Origin: Paludibacteraceae bacterium
GTDB lineage: Bacteria; Bacteroidota; Bacteroidia; Bacteroidales; Paludibacteraceae
DNA length: 64,000 nucleotides
Assembly (NCBI GenBank): GCA_017478725.1
Contig: JAFVDD010000045.1
Coordinates: forward strand, 1 to 64,000
Direction: 5' to 3'
Part shown: one piece after another, positions 41,173 to 49,322 of the stretch
Layout: each line of letters begins with the position of its first letter
Position numbering within the stretch: the first letter of the stretch is position 1
Made by a program: the position numbers and the translations under genes
The notes under the pieces: generated by a model
The model's database searches: none
Told to the model about the DNA's origin: nothing
What the model saw: only the letters and a program-made list of their open reading frames with translations

Positions 41173-42384
41173 TTACCAAGTCTTGGGATTTAGCTTTGTG
41201 CCGTCGGGGAGGGCGGGACGCCGAAGTACCGTCACCCATCCGGGGCGTCCGGCGGAGTGGTCCTGGGAGCGATATTCATAGCAGTTGGGGCATTGGCCGG
41301 AACGGATAAAGCCTTCTTGTTTGTTGATGAGTCCTGTGGACCATCCTTCGGGATTCAATATGCCTTTCTCCCATGTCGTGTAAGCCCAGACGGTCTCACC
41401 CCACCACCGCCACGGCCGGGCGAGCCATACCATTTTCTCATTTTCACATGTACCATTGATATGGAGTTCTTCTTCCGTCGCCATGCGGATATGACAGCGA
41501 TAGAACAACATACCGCGTTGCTGCGCCGGCGGCAGCGAACCGTCATACTTGTCCGGTTGCTCATGTCCGCCACTGTCACTACGCCCTGCCGCAATATAGC
41601 AGTGGTCATTCTTCTCGCCGTTGATATTGGCAACGATGGTAGCGCGGTCAGCCACCATCTTCATGCCGCCGAAGATGAAGTCCACGCCGCCTTGCAACAC
41701 ACCGCCTTGCCAATACACAGAGGCGCCTTGATCACCATACACCACGTCCTGACGTCCTACTGCACGGCAGTTCTTGAACCGTGCGTTGGTAGCTGTTTCG
41801 GTAAACGAGATAGCGGCTGCCCGTTCGCGGAAACGTTTCTGCTGTACCTCCGTGCTCCCAACCTCTTTCGGCCGCAGAGGCATCACTTTCTTGGGGCGCT
41901 CTTTCTCCGTCCATGGCATATCGCTCTTGCTGATATCTACCAGACTGTCAGCGGCTTCCTTGTCGCTGACATAGAGATTAAAACTATTCTCAAAGATGAT
42001 ATTCTCGGCATAGAAATCCGGCGCTGTCACCAGCATCGAGGCATTCCATCTGCGCTCCCGCCTTCCGCCGTAATTGACACAGCTGCCCATACTCTTGTAT
42101 TGATAACCATGACCGTAATACCATGTCAGGCGTACGGCGTTGGCATCTATATCCACTCCGTTGTTTTTCAGCGCAATAGACGGTTTTCTGGCGGCGTTTC
42201 TCAGCTGCAGTCCAGGTACATCGATGGTCAGTTCTTCGCGGTAGGTACCCGGCTCTATTAGAATAGTGGTCTGTTCACCGCGGTCGGCATACACCCGGCG
42301 AGCACTATCCAGCGCGGCGTTGATACTCTCGCCTGTCTGCACATGCAGCACCAAGGACAATATACTGACAAAAAAGATATTCAT
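41173..42384 (-). CDS. Pectinesterase (carbohydrate esterase 8)
   Basis: 403 residues. A weak signal (NIFFVSILSLVLHVQTG) is followed by a right-handed beta-helix. CE8 features are GRQDVVYGDQGASVYWQGG, LQGGVDFIFGG (catalytic Asp) and LARPWR. It removes methyl groups from pectin, preparing it for GH28 enzymes such as the one at 23089. It follows the U32 unit on the same strand with a 17-base gap. It lies 17 kb from the GH28/DUF4861 pair, so the pectin genes are split. Confidence 0.92.
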   Translation of the reverse strand: MNIFFVSILSLVLHVQTGESINAALDSARRVYADRGEQTTILIEPGTYREELTIDVPGLQLRNAARKPSIALKNNGVDIDANAVRLTWYYGHGYQYKSMGSCVNYGGRRERRWNASMLVTAPDFYAENIIFENSFNLYVSDKEAADSLVDISKSDMPWTEKERPKKVMPLRPKEVGSTEVQQKRFRERAAAISFTETATNARFKNCRAVGRQDVVYGDQGASVYWQGGVLQGGVDFIFGGMKMVADRATIVANINGEKNDHCYIAAGRSDSGGHEQPDKYDGSLPPAQQRGMLFYRCHIRMATEEELHINGTCENEKMVWLARPWRWWGETVWAYTTWEKGILNPEGWSTGLINKQEGFIRSGQCPNCYEYRSQDHSAGRPGWVTVLRRPALPDGTKLNPKTW

Positions 42385-42401
42385 TGTTCATTAATCGTTC
42401 T

Positions 42402-42563
42402 TTACAGTTTATCTACCAGCATTTCACATTTCTTGCAATCGAACGTCAGGCGCAGCACCTGACCTGTGCGCAGGCGCAGGAAACGCGGCTCCTTGCCTTG
42501 CGGGTAAGGATTGGTCTTGCGGCAATGCCCGAGCTCAAAGAGCAGACAATATTTGCAAGTCAT
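42402..42563 (-). CDS. Detached Cys-rich tail of the U32 protein
   Basis: 53 residues from the ATG at 42563. MTCKYCLLFELGHCRK and FDCKKCEMLVDKL give four to five cysteines in CxxC-type pairs. I remember this as the last 50 residues of many Bacteroidales U32 proteins (C..C...ELG.C ... FDCKKCEM). Here it is in another frame, beginning in a TGATG overlap with the U32 stop. Either the gene has split with coupled translation or a small indel broke it. An upstream ATG at 42587 in this frame is possible. Confidence 0.65.
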   Translation of the reverse strand: MTCKYCLLFELGHCRKTNPYPQGKEPRFLRLRTGQVLRLTFDCKKCEMLVDKL

Positions 42564-44044
42564 CAGTGGAGTAGTTGACGGCGCCATTCGTTCAAAACAC
42601 TAATCGGTATAAAATACGGTTTGCTCTCCACGCGCACATCCCGTGCCACGTAGGGCGTGTCACCCAGTTTGCTTAACTGAGTGCGGATGGTCAGCAGAGC
42701 TTTCTCCTCGTTCTTGGCAGCCTCGTGCGGATAACTGAATGCTGAATGCAGAAGGCAGAAGGCTGAACGGTAACTCAACTCAAACCCCTCTTCTGTTTCG
42801 CGGAAAACGATATCCACAGGAATCTTGCGCTCCGAGTGCAGCGACTTGGTGAACTCAATGTCGTAGTTGCGGAAGAGGCTTACCCCCAGCCCCTCCCTAA
42901 AGGGAAGGAAGATAGTTTTGTTGATTTTGATGATGCTGCCGTTGACGCCGTTGACGGAGAAGCCTTCGTCGCCTACACTCAGTCCGTCGCCGTTGTGGAG
43001 TGTCACTCCTTCTTTCAACCGCACGCGCAAGGTATTGCCGTGGGCTTCCACCACCTCGCCTACGTATTCGCCTGTGGATTTAGGGGTAGCCCAATTAGCC
43101 ATGTGCGCCGTGCGTCCGTGCAGAAGATAATCAATCCCGCCTCTATGAAACGTTTTCTCCGGATTCGGCTTAAAACTCAGACTGATAACTGATTGCTGAT
43201 TGCGGAATGCTGAAAGCTTCTCCCTGTAATACGCGGTGACATTCGTCACGTAGTCAGCATCTTTGAGCCGGCCTTCTATCTTAAAAGTCGTCACGCCGGC
43301 ATCAATCAGTTCGTTGAGCCAGGCGCTTCTGTCCATGTCTTGCAGCGAGAGCAGATAGCGCTGGTGGATAGGGCTTCCCTTGTCGTCCAGCACCTCATTC
43401 ATATCTTTGTCCAGCAAATCATACGCCATGCGGCAGTATTGGGCACAGGCGCCCCTGTTCGCGCTGCGACCCGCCAGAACCTCGCTGATATAGCATCGCC
43501 CGGAGTAGCTGACGCACAGTGCGCCATGCACAAAAGCCTCCAGTTCGATCGGTTCTTCGTTGTGCTCGGCGCTATACGCCGTCACAGCGTCATGGATGGC
43601 GCGGATATCACTAATGCCCAGTTCGCGTGCCAGCACAATGCGTTTGAAACCCAACTGCTGCATGCGGATAGCCTGTTCGGGCGTGCGGTTGTCGCATTGA
43701 GTAGAAGCATGCAGGCGGATAGGCGGCAGGTCGAAATCCAGCAGATGCAGGTCCTGAATAATCAAGGCATCCACACCTATCTTGTATAACGCGTGTGCGA
43801 GCGCAACCGCCTCGGCATACTCTTCTTGCTGCAGCAGTGTGTTGAGTGTGACGAGCACCTGTACTCCGTACGTGTGGGCATAACTGACTACCTCTGCTAT
43901 GTCGTCAAGACTATTAGCCGCAGCCTGGCGCGCACCAAAAGCCGGCGCACCGATATATACGGCGTCCGCGCCTGCCTGAATAGCTGCCTTGGCTACCTCT
44001 TTATCCCGGGCAGGAGATAATATCGTGAGAGGGTAATCCGTAAT
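42563..44044 (-). CDS. U32 family peptidase-like protein with probable ATT start
   Basis: 493 residues if begun at ATT 44044. The frame reads TDYPLTILSPARDKEVAKAAIQAGADAVYIG before the first ATG at 43858, and this is the conserved first barrel segment of U32 proteins. Between the upstream stop and that segment the only candidate codons are ATT and ACG, so ATT (one change from ATG) is proposed. ARELGISDIRAIH, GALCVSYSGRCYISEVLAGRSANRGACAQYCRMAYDL and FKIEGRLKDADYV are U32 marks. Relatives act in tRNA or rRNA hydroxylation rather than proteolysis. Two degenerate heptamer tracts and one G-rich hairpin lie inside. Confidence 0.8.
   Translation of the reverse strand: MTDYPLTILSPARDKEVAKAAIQAGADAVYIGAPAFGARQAAANSLDDIAEVVSYAHTYGVQVLVTLNTLLQQEEYAEAVALAHALYKIGVDALIIQDLHLLDFDLPPIRLHASTQCDNRTPEQAIRMQQLGFKRIVLARELGISDIRAIHDAVTAYSAEHNEEPIELEAFVHGALCVSYSGRCYISEVLAGRSANRGACAQYCRMAYDLLDKDMNEVLDDKGSPIHQRYLLSLQDMDRSAWLNELIDAGVTTFKIEGRLKDADYVTNVTAYYREKLSAFRNQQSVISLSFKPNPEKTFHRGGIDYLLHGRTAHMANWATPKSTGEYVGEVVEAHGNTLRVRLKEGVTLHNGDGLSVGDEGFSVNGVNGSIIKINKTIFLPFREGLGVSLFRNYDIEFTKSLHSERKIPVDIVFRETEEGFELSYRSAFCLLHSAFSYPHEAAKNEEKALLTIRTQLSKLGDTPYVARDVRVESKPYFIPISVLNEWRRQLLH
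42732..42770 (-). repeat. Degenerate heptamer repeat in the U32 gene (GCTGAAT type)
   Basis: ACTGAAT GCTGAAT GCAGAAG GCAGAAG GCTGAAC on the plus strand. Confidence 0.75.
42882..42910 (+). repeat. G-rich hairpin repeat in the U32 gene
   Basis: CCCCCAGCCCCTCCC-TAAA-GGGAAGG, opposite in orientation to the lepB copy. Read on the minus strand as LPFREGLGVS. Confidence 0.7.
43177..43218 (-). repeat. Second degenerate heptamer repeat in the U32 gene
   Basis: CTGATAA CTGATTG CTGATTG CGGAATG CTGAAAG on the plus strand. Confidence 0.7.
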
Positions 44045-44046
44045 CT

Positions 44047-44592
44047 TTAATTCTTAATTCCACGCAGTGCCTCGCTCAATCGGTACATGACGATGCCTGC
44101 TGTGACAGATACATTCATCGAGTGCTTGGTGCCGTATTGGGGTATCTCGATACAGCCGTCGCACAAATCCACTACTTGCTGCTGTACGCCGAAGACTTCA
44201 TGTCCGAAAATCACTGCGGTTTTCGGGCACTTTATGATTTGCTCTGCCGCTTCTTCCAGCGTGACAGAGTCATGCGCCTGCTCTACGGCATAGACCTGAT
44301 AGCCTTGGCTCTTGAGGACTCGGACGGCTTCCTGTGTATCCTGGAAATACTGCCAATCTACGCTCTCCTCCGCACCCAGCGCGGTCTTGTGGATCTCCTG
44401 ATTAGGCGGGCAGCAGCAGATACCGCACAGCACTACTTGCTCGATGCGCATGGCATCGGCTGTGCGGAAAACAGCCCCTACGTTATGCTGGCTGCGTATA
44501 TTGTCCAGCACTACCGTCAGCGGCAGTTTGTCCGCTTCGCGGTAAGCCTCTACGGACATGCGTCCCATCTCCTGTGTGGTCAGTTTTTTCAT
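44047..44592 (-). CDS. TrmH/SpoU family RNA 2'-O-methyltransferase
   Basis: 181 residues. Motif 1 is NIRSQHNVGAVFRTADA, motif 2 FGHEVFGV and motif 3 MNVSVTAGIVMYRL, forming the SPOUT knot that binds SAM. It methylates ribose in tRNA or rRNA; the exact site cannot be told. It overlaps rimM by 4 bases, and the U32 gene follows 2 bases after its stop, so all are one operon. Confidence 0.92.
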   Translation of the reverse strand: MKKLTTQEMGRMSVEAYREADKLPLTVVLDNIRSQHNVGAVFRTADAMRIEQVVLCGICCCPPNQEIHKTALGAEESVDWQYFQDTQEAVRVLKSQGYQVYAVEQAHDSVTLEEAAEQIIKCPKTAVIFGHEVFGVQQQVVDLCDGCIEIPQYGTKHSMNVSVTAGIVMYRLSEALRGIKN

Positions 44593-44993
44593 AAGGCAAA
44601 AGGCAGTCGCACGCGCACTATATGCGCCTCTTCGTCAATCTCCGTGATAAAATCTTCGTGCAGCGGCAGCATCCGTCCGTCTGTCAGCGTGGCGAGGGTG
44701 TTGATGGTACTCTCGTCAATGCTGTCTATGACCCCGACGAGGTCTCGACGACCTCCCGTGTCGGTATCTTCTATGGAATAACCCACCAAGTCCTGCCATG
44801 TGAGCATCTCGTCTTCGTCCTCGCGGACATCGCTCCGCAGCACAAAACCTTCTTCGCCTATCAGTTCGGAGATATTCTCCGAGCGAAAAGGCACAAGCAG
44901 TCCGTCGCGCAGCACGAACACAAACGGCGGCAGGTCGTTATAATGCGTGCGGCGGATAATACCTATAGAAATAACGTCTTGAGGGGTAATCAT
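44589..44993 (-). CDS. rimM: RimM-like 16S rRNA processing protein, short
   Basis: 134 residues, against about 165-180 for RimM. The first barrel is present but trimmed (SIGIIRRTHYNDLPPFVFVL); relatives usually have a longer GxxGLxG stretch. The PRC-barrel end (DLVGYSIEDTDTG, ATLTDGRMLPLHEDFITEIDEEAHIVRVRLPFAL) is clear. It helps mature the head of the 30S subunit. Neighbours fit (trmH and U32 rRNA/tRNA genes). Confidence 0.75.
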   Translation of the reverse strand: MITPQDVISIGIIRRTHYNDLPPFVFVLRDGLLVPFRSENISELIGEEGFVLRSDVREDEDEMLTWQDLVGYSIEDTDTGGRRDLVGVIDSIDESTINTLATLTDGRMLPLHEDFITEIDEEAHIVRVRLPFAL

Positions 44994-45526
44994 CGTTTCT
45001 GTGTAATGGTTAGTTTGCCTCCCTGGTTGCGAACCTGCAGCGGTCGCATGGCTTCTTTGGATATGCCTTGCAGCGGGTTGCCGATGCCGAAACTAAGGTC
45101 GTATTGCTCATGGCATTCCGGACAAACAGCTCTCATTCCTTCTATTTGGCATTGCCGTCTCAACTGTTTCTTGGCGCAATCGGGGCATGCCAAATCATGT
45201 GCGCAATAAGGCTCTCCTGTGGCCGGCGGGATAACCGGAACATACACAATCACGCCGGCATAGCCGTAATAATCGGTTACATCGCGTGCCTTGAGAAACT
45301 TGCCGTCGTAATAGTATCCCGTTTCGTCCACAATGATATGGCTGCCGAGGCTGGATGGCTGGAAATGAACAAAGTCTCCGATGCGCGTGTCAATCACAAC
45401 GTGTACCGTGTAAGCCGGCACGCTGCTCTGAAAAGTAGTATCTTCGCATCCTGCCAGCAGACATATTGCCAGCAACGCTCCTATAAGTTTGTGTCCACTC
45501 ACCGTCAATCGCCTGATACGCCGCAA
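44990..45526 (-). CDS. Lipoprotein with a four-Cys Rieske/zinc-finger-like region
   Basis: 178 residues. Signal and lipobox LLAGCEDT. At about 108-145 the sequence CAHDLACPDCAKKQ ... AVCPECHEQYDLSFG has two CxxC pairs. Similar Bacteroidetes lipoproteins are sometimes named Rieske-like, but a true Rieske (CxH ... CxxH) is not seen here. Overlaps rimM by 4 bases and the upstream FKBP-like gene by 22. Function unknown. Confidence 0.72.
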   Translation of the reverse strand: MRRIRRLTVSGHKLIGALLAICLLAGCEDTTFQSSVPAYTVHVVIDTRIGDFVHFQPSSLGSHIIVDETGYYYDGKFLKARDVTDYYGYAGVIVYVPVIPPATGEPYCAHDLACPDCAKKQLRRQCQIEGMRAVCPECHEQYDLSFGIGNPLQGISKEAMRPLQVRNQGGKLTITQKR

Positions 45527-46083
45527 ATGTGTATATCGTAAATCAAAGTGGAATAGGGCGGAATATAGCTCTGGGTTCCTTCTGTGCCGCTTCCTTCGGC
45601 ATTGTATTTGTCGTTCTGGACGTATTTGCTGTAATCATACCCCAGAGAGCACGGGATATAGAGTTCTATATCGCCGTTGTTGTGAATCAGATGGCATCCT
45701 TGCGCAAACCCCGGTATACAGTTTGCCAGATTCAGAGTGACATTCTTTCCGCCATCCACTTGATAGCCGTTGATCAGTTTGAGGGTATAATCGCATACAA
45801 TGGTGCTGTTGTCGTTCGGCTGGGCATCTTGCGGTGTGGGATCTGCAATAATCTTGTATTGCAATCCCTTGGCTGTCTTTTTCACACCCTCATTGCGCAG
45901 GTTCTGCACCAGCCACAACTCATTCTGCACCTTCCAGTCCGCCCAATTGTTCTGCTTGCAGGAAGGAGTAAGGAATAAGGAGTAAGGAATAAGGACTAAC
46001 ATGATAAGTCGGACCCATTTAGTCTTTACTCTTTGCTCTTTGAGTGGCTTTGCCACAGTCTTTAATTTTAATTTGCTATCCAT
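45505..46083 (-). CDS. FKBP-like lipoprotein (DUF4827-type)
   Basis: 192 residues. Hydrophobic segment and lipobox-like LTPSCKQN. The C-terminal half resembles a diverged FKBP (GLQYKIIADPTP, VDGGKNVTLNLANCIPGFAQGCHLIHNNGDIELYIPCSLGYD, IPPYSTLIYDIHI) with an insertion. The catalytic aromatic residues look changed, so isomerase activity is doubtful. It overlaps both neighbours in the operon. Confidence 0.72.
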   Translation of the reverse strand: MDSKLKLKTVAKPLKEQRVKTKWVRLIMLVLIPYSLFLTPSCKQNNWADWKVQNELWLVQNLRNEGVKKTAKGLQYKIIADPTPQDAQPNDNSTIVCDYTLKLINGYQVDGGKNVTLNLANCIPGFAQGCHLIHNNGDIELYIPCSLGYDYSKYVQNDKYNAEGSGTEGTQSYIPPYSTLIYDIHICGVSGD

Positions 46084-47243
46084 AATTCAGGGTTCAAAAT
46101 GTCTCGGTCTTTGTATATCTGGAAATAAAGTTCTGTTTTCTGGTCATCTTCGGCATCTGTATAAATCGTTCCGATGGCCTGTTTGGGCTCCACTTTGTCG
46201 CCCTGCTTGACTTGCAGTTTGCTTAGGTTGGAATAGACGGTGCGGTAGTTGCCATGCTGGATGATAACAGCGTAGGTGCCTGCCACCATGAAACAGCTGG
46301 TAACTTCGCCTTTGTACACCGCCCGTGCTTTGCTGCCCGCCGTTGTTTGCAGGTAGATGCCCTTGTTGTCAATGGTAACATGCTGATATACAGCATGCTG
46401 CTGTTTTCCGAAATGCCCGCTGATCATTCCTTTCTCAACAGGCCATGGCAGTCTGCCCTTGTTGGCTTCAAATCCGCCTGCCACCAACTGCTGTTCCTTG
46501 GTAAGGGTAGTTTTGGTGGCGGCTTGTTTGCGCACCATGTCGTCGATTTTCTTGTTCAGTTCGGCTACTTTCTTTTGTTTCTGCTGAATCTGTTTGCTCA
46601 AGTCTTTCTCTTTGGATTTAAGTTGGTTGAGCATGTTTTTCTGTTTGCGTTCGTCGCGTTGCAGGTTGTCCTGTTCGCGCTTGCGGGAAGTGAGTGCCGC
46701 CTGCTTGTCGCTTTTGTTGGCCTGAAGCAATGTGTTTTGCAGGTCAATCTCTGCCTGCGTGTTCTCAATCCGTGCCACTTGCTGTTGGCGGTAATGGGCG
46801 AACTCCTGCAAATAGCGTGCGCGGCGTGCCAATTGCTGGAAACTGTCGCTGCTGAGCAGGAACAGCAAGGGCGATTGTTGCATGCGCGCATAGTGGGTTT
46901 GGCGAACCATAAAAGCATAGTCGGCTTTGTATTGCTCCAACTGGTGCTGCAGCGAATCGCGCCTGCCGTTCAGTTGGCGCATTTCGCGGTTGAGGGCTGT
47001 AATCTCGCGGTCCAGCGTGTTGATAAGCAGGCGCTGGTTTTTGATATTCCGGCCAATGAGCTGCAGTTTGTTCATGGTGGCATTCTCGTCACGCTTGGTC
47101 TGCTTGAGCATTTTGTTGGTCTGCTCAATCTCTTCCTGCAGTTTCTTTTGTTGCTTCTGCAGGTCCTTGACGCTGTCTGCTGCGTAAACGGGAACACAGA
47201 GCAGCAACGCTAAGAACAGCCATATGGTTTTATACGCTTTCAT
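46068..47243 (-). CDS. envC: EnvC-like murein hydrolase activator (degenerate M23)
   Basis: 391 residues from the ATG at 47243, which gives a clean signal peptide (YKTIWLFLALLLCVPVYA); the ATG at 47273 would spoil it. About 25-250 is a long coiled coil (KQQKKLQEEIEQTNKMLKQ). About 275-390 is a LytM/M23 fold. The metal ligands are largely lost (HFGKQQHAVYQHVTI, and IIQHGNYRTVYSNL with Asn for the last His), as in EnvC, which switches on amidases in cell separation and has no activity itself. It follows the DUF4292 gene, as usual in Bacteroidales. Confidence 0.88.
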   Translation of the reverse strand: MKAYKTIWLFLALLLCVPVYAADSVKDLQKQQKKLQEEIEQTNKMLKQTKRDENATMNKLQLIGRNIKNQRLLINTLDREITALNREMRQLNGRRDSLQHQLEQYKADYAFMVRQTHYARMQQSPLLFLLSSDSFQQLARRARYLQEFAHYRQQQVARIENTQAEIDLQNTLLQANKSDKQAALTSRKREQDNLQRDERKQKNMLNQLKSKEKDLSKQIQQKQKKVAELNKKIDDMVRKQAATKTTLTKEQQLVAGGFEANKGRLPWPVEKGMISGHFGKQQHAVYQHVTIDNKGIYLQTTAGSKARAVYKGEVTSCFMVAGTYAVIIQHGNYRTVYSNLSKLQVKQGDKVEPKQAIGTIYTDAEDDQKTELYFQIYKDRDILNPELWIAN

Positions 47244-47263
47244 CTTTGTTTTTTCCTGTTTAC

Positions 47264-47839
47264 TCAAAGCCATTTGCTAATATCTATTTGCGAATACCGT
47301 TGCAGCGGCTGGTGCCCGATACGAACCGGTACATCCGTTTGCCGCATAGGGTAGGAGATAGTCAACTCATACAAGTCATCGCCATATGTGTAGTACAGCC
47401 GTGCTTTCTCGCTGCCCAAAGGTAGTTCGGCGGAGCATATCTGCTGCAGATCATCCCAGTTAAGGGAGGGGGTTAGTTTACGATTGATGTCGTTATAACC
47501 GGCGATGGCATATTGACCATGTATTTTGTCGATTCCGATAATCTCAGTGGGAGTGGCCTCAATACGCATCATCTCTATGCCGAACATAGGTTGTATGCTG
47601 ATTACCAGCATGGAGTCGCGCACCACCTGCATGGTGGCATTCGCACTAATGCGGTTGTCCGGCGTCAGTACGGTAATCCGTGCGCCTTGGATAAGGCAGG
47701 TATGCCAAGCGGGAGTTTCTGTTTCGGGAGTATCATCAATGGTCTGTACGGAGTGCCGCTTCACGCCGCATCCCGTCAGCATTGCAACCAGTGCGGCTAC
47801 CCATAATGCTATCCGGATATATCCTTTATTTTTGTTCAT
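47264..47839 (-). CDS. DUF4292 family lipoprotein
   Basis: 191 residues. Lipobox MLTGCGVK. ISANATMQVVRDSMLVISIQPMFGIEMMRIEATP and IIGIDKIHGQYAIAGYNDINR match DUF4292, which lies between the TPR protein and EnvC in many Bacteroidetes. The fold is probably LolA-like, and no function is proven. It overlaps the TPR gene by 14 bases. Confidence 0.88.
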   Translation of the reverse strand: MNKNKGYIRIALWVAALVAMLTGCGVKRHSVQTIDDTPETETPAWHTCLIQGARITVLTPDNRISANATMQVVRDSMLVISIQPMFGIEMMRIEATPTEIIGIDKIHGQYAIAGYNDINRKLTPSLNWDDLQQICSAELPLGSEKARLYYTYGDDLYELTISYPMRQTDVPVRIGHQPLQRYSQIDISKWL

Positions 47840-48848
47840 GGTTTCCGTTCAGTTTTTGCAGGTGTGCTACAATCTCGGCACGTACGTCATCCGTAGCGTT
47901 CCATAAAGCTTTGTTGAGGTAGAACTGCGCCAATTGTTCCTGGCCCTGCAGGTGCATAATCCAGCCGTAGGTGTCCAGATAAACGGGGTTGTTCGGCTCG
48001 TCGTGAATGGTAATCTGGCTCAGTTGCTCGGCTTTGCGCAGATCACCTCCGTGTGTGGCTAACAGGTAGGCGTAGTTGTTCAGTACCGACAGGTTACGCG
48101 GAGCCAATGCTAAAACGCGCTCGTAGGTGTCGTATAACTCTTTCAACCGCGCTCCTGCGCGCTGGAGCAATTCAATACGGTAGAGTAGGAACTGCACGTT
48201 CGCGGGCTCGTTTGCCAACCATCTGTCCACTTCTGCTATCGCTTTCTTCGGCTTGCCCCAAATAGCATATGTGTTGGTCCGGTTATAGGCACTATATGCA
48301 TCGTATCCGCGGATAGCATCTATCTCGTCCTGTACGGCCAGCGATTTTTTGAATTCTCCTGCAAACATATATAACTGGCGCAATTTGTCCAGCAACTCCT
48401 CGTCCTTTGGATTGACACGATGGGCCTGCTCCATTACTTGCAAGGCTTGGTGCTGCTTATCCTTGGCCGTGGAGTTGAGCAGTGCGTTGGTATAGCGGAG
48501 CCATTGGTCATGCGGGTCGTTGTAGAAGGCTTTCTCATAGGCGGCGAACGCGCGGTTGCTGTCGCCCAAGGCATCGTATAGGATGCCCAGCAATTCCTGG
48601 GTCTCTCCGTCTGCCGGGTTCAACTGCTCGCAGAACTGCAGCAACACCAGCGCATCAGGGTAGCGCTCCTGCTGGATAGCCTGTTTGGCGGCATACCAGT
48701 AATAGGTGAACTGTTGCTGCCGCTCCACGCTCAATACCGCCTGCGCCTCTTTCTGCGCGGGCTTCTTGGCTGCCATCGGCAATGCCGCCAGCATTGCCAC
48801 CATAACCCCTATGATCTTAAACCCGTTTGCCATTCGTCCGTTCGCCAT
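47826..48848 (-). CDS. Tetratricopeptide repeat protein, exported
   Basis: 340 residues. The signal is KIIGVMVAMLAALPMAA. TPR units run from about 45 to 320 (YPDALVLLQFCEQLNPADGE, RAFAAYEKAFYNDPHDQW, LVALAPRNLSVLNNYAYLLATHGGDL). The doubled MANGRMANG start comes from a small DNA repeat, so the real start may be the second Met (48833). It lies in the dut-TPR-DUF4292-envC order and is probably an envelope factor. Confidence 0.85.
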   Translation of the reverse strand: MANGRMANGFKIIGVMVAMLAALPMAAKKPAQKEAQAVLSVERQQQFTYYWYAAKQAIQQERYPDALVLLQFCEQLNPADGETQELLGILYDALGDSNRAFAAYEKAFYNDPHDQWLRYTNALLNSTAKDKQHQALQVMEQAHRVNPKDEELLDKLRQLYMFAGEFKKSLAVQDEIDAIRGYDAYSAYNRTNTYAIWGKPKKAIAEVDRWLANEPANVQFLLYRIELLQRAGARLKELYDTYERVLALAPRNLSVLNNYAYLLATHGGDLRKAEQLSQITIHDEPNNPVYLDTYGWIMHLQGQEQLAQFYLNKALWNATDDVRAEIVAHLQKLNGNHEQK

Positions 48849-48854
48849 TAACCT

Positions 48855-49289
48855 TTATTTCCTCCCGCTATGCCCGAATCCGCCTGCGCCGCGTTCGGTT
48901 TCGCTCAGTTCGCTCACCTCCACCACTTCCGGCGTCTCATGGCGCGCGATGACCATCTGGCAGATACGTTCGCCGGGTTCGATAATCTGCGGCTCGCCGC
49001 TTAGATTGATCAGAATCACACCTACCTCGCCGCGATAGTCGGCGTCTATCGTGCCCGGAGTATTCAGTACGGTCAACCCGCGTTTGAGTGCCAGACCGCT
49101 GCGGGGACGGATCTGCGCCTCGTAACCCGCGGGCAGCTCGATGAACAAGCCTGTGGGTATCAGCCGTCTCTCCATGGGCTGCAATGTTACTGCCTCGCTC
49201 AGGTTGCAACGGATATCCATACCTGCCGCCTGCTCGCTCTCATATCGCGGTAGCGGATTGTTGCTCTTGTTGATAATCTTCAGTGTCAT
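48855..49289 (-). CDS. dut: dUTP diphosphatase
   Basis: 144 residues. All five motifs are visible: [49 protein letters not shown] and [10 protein letters not shown]. It splits dUTP to dUMP, keeping uracil out of DNA and feeding dTMP synthesis. First of a long tight operon that runs on to envC and beyond. Confidence 0.96.
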   Translation of the reverse strand: MTLKIINKSNNPLPRYESEQAAGMDIRCNLSEAVTLQPMERRLIPTGLFIELPAGYEAQIRPRSGLALKRGLTVLNTPGTIDADYRGEVGVILINLSGEPQIIEPGERICQMVIARHETPEVVEVSELSETERGAGGFGHSGRK

Positions 49290-49322
49290 AATATTATATA
49301 TAGTTGTCTAGTTGGCTAGTCT

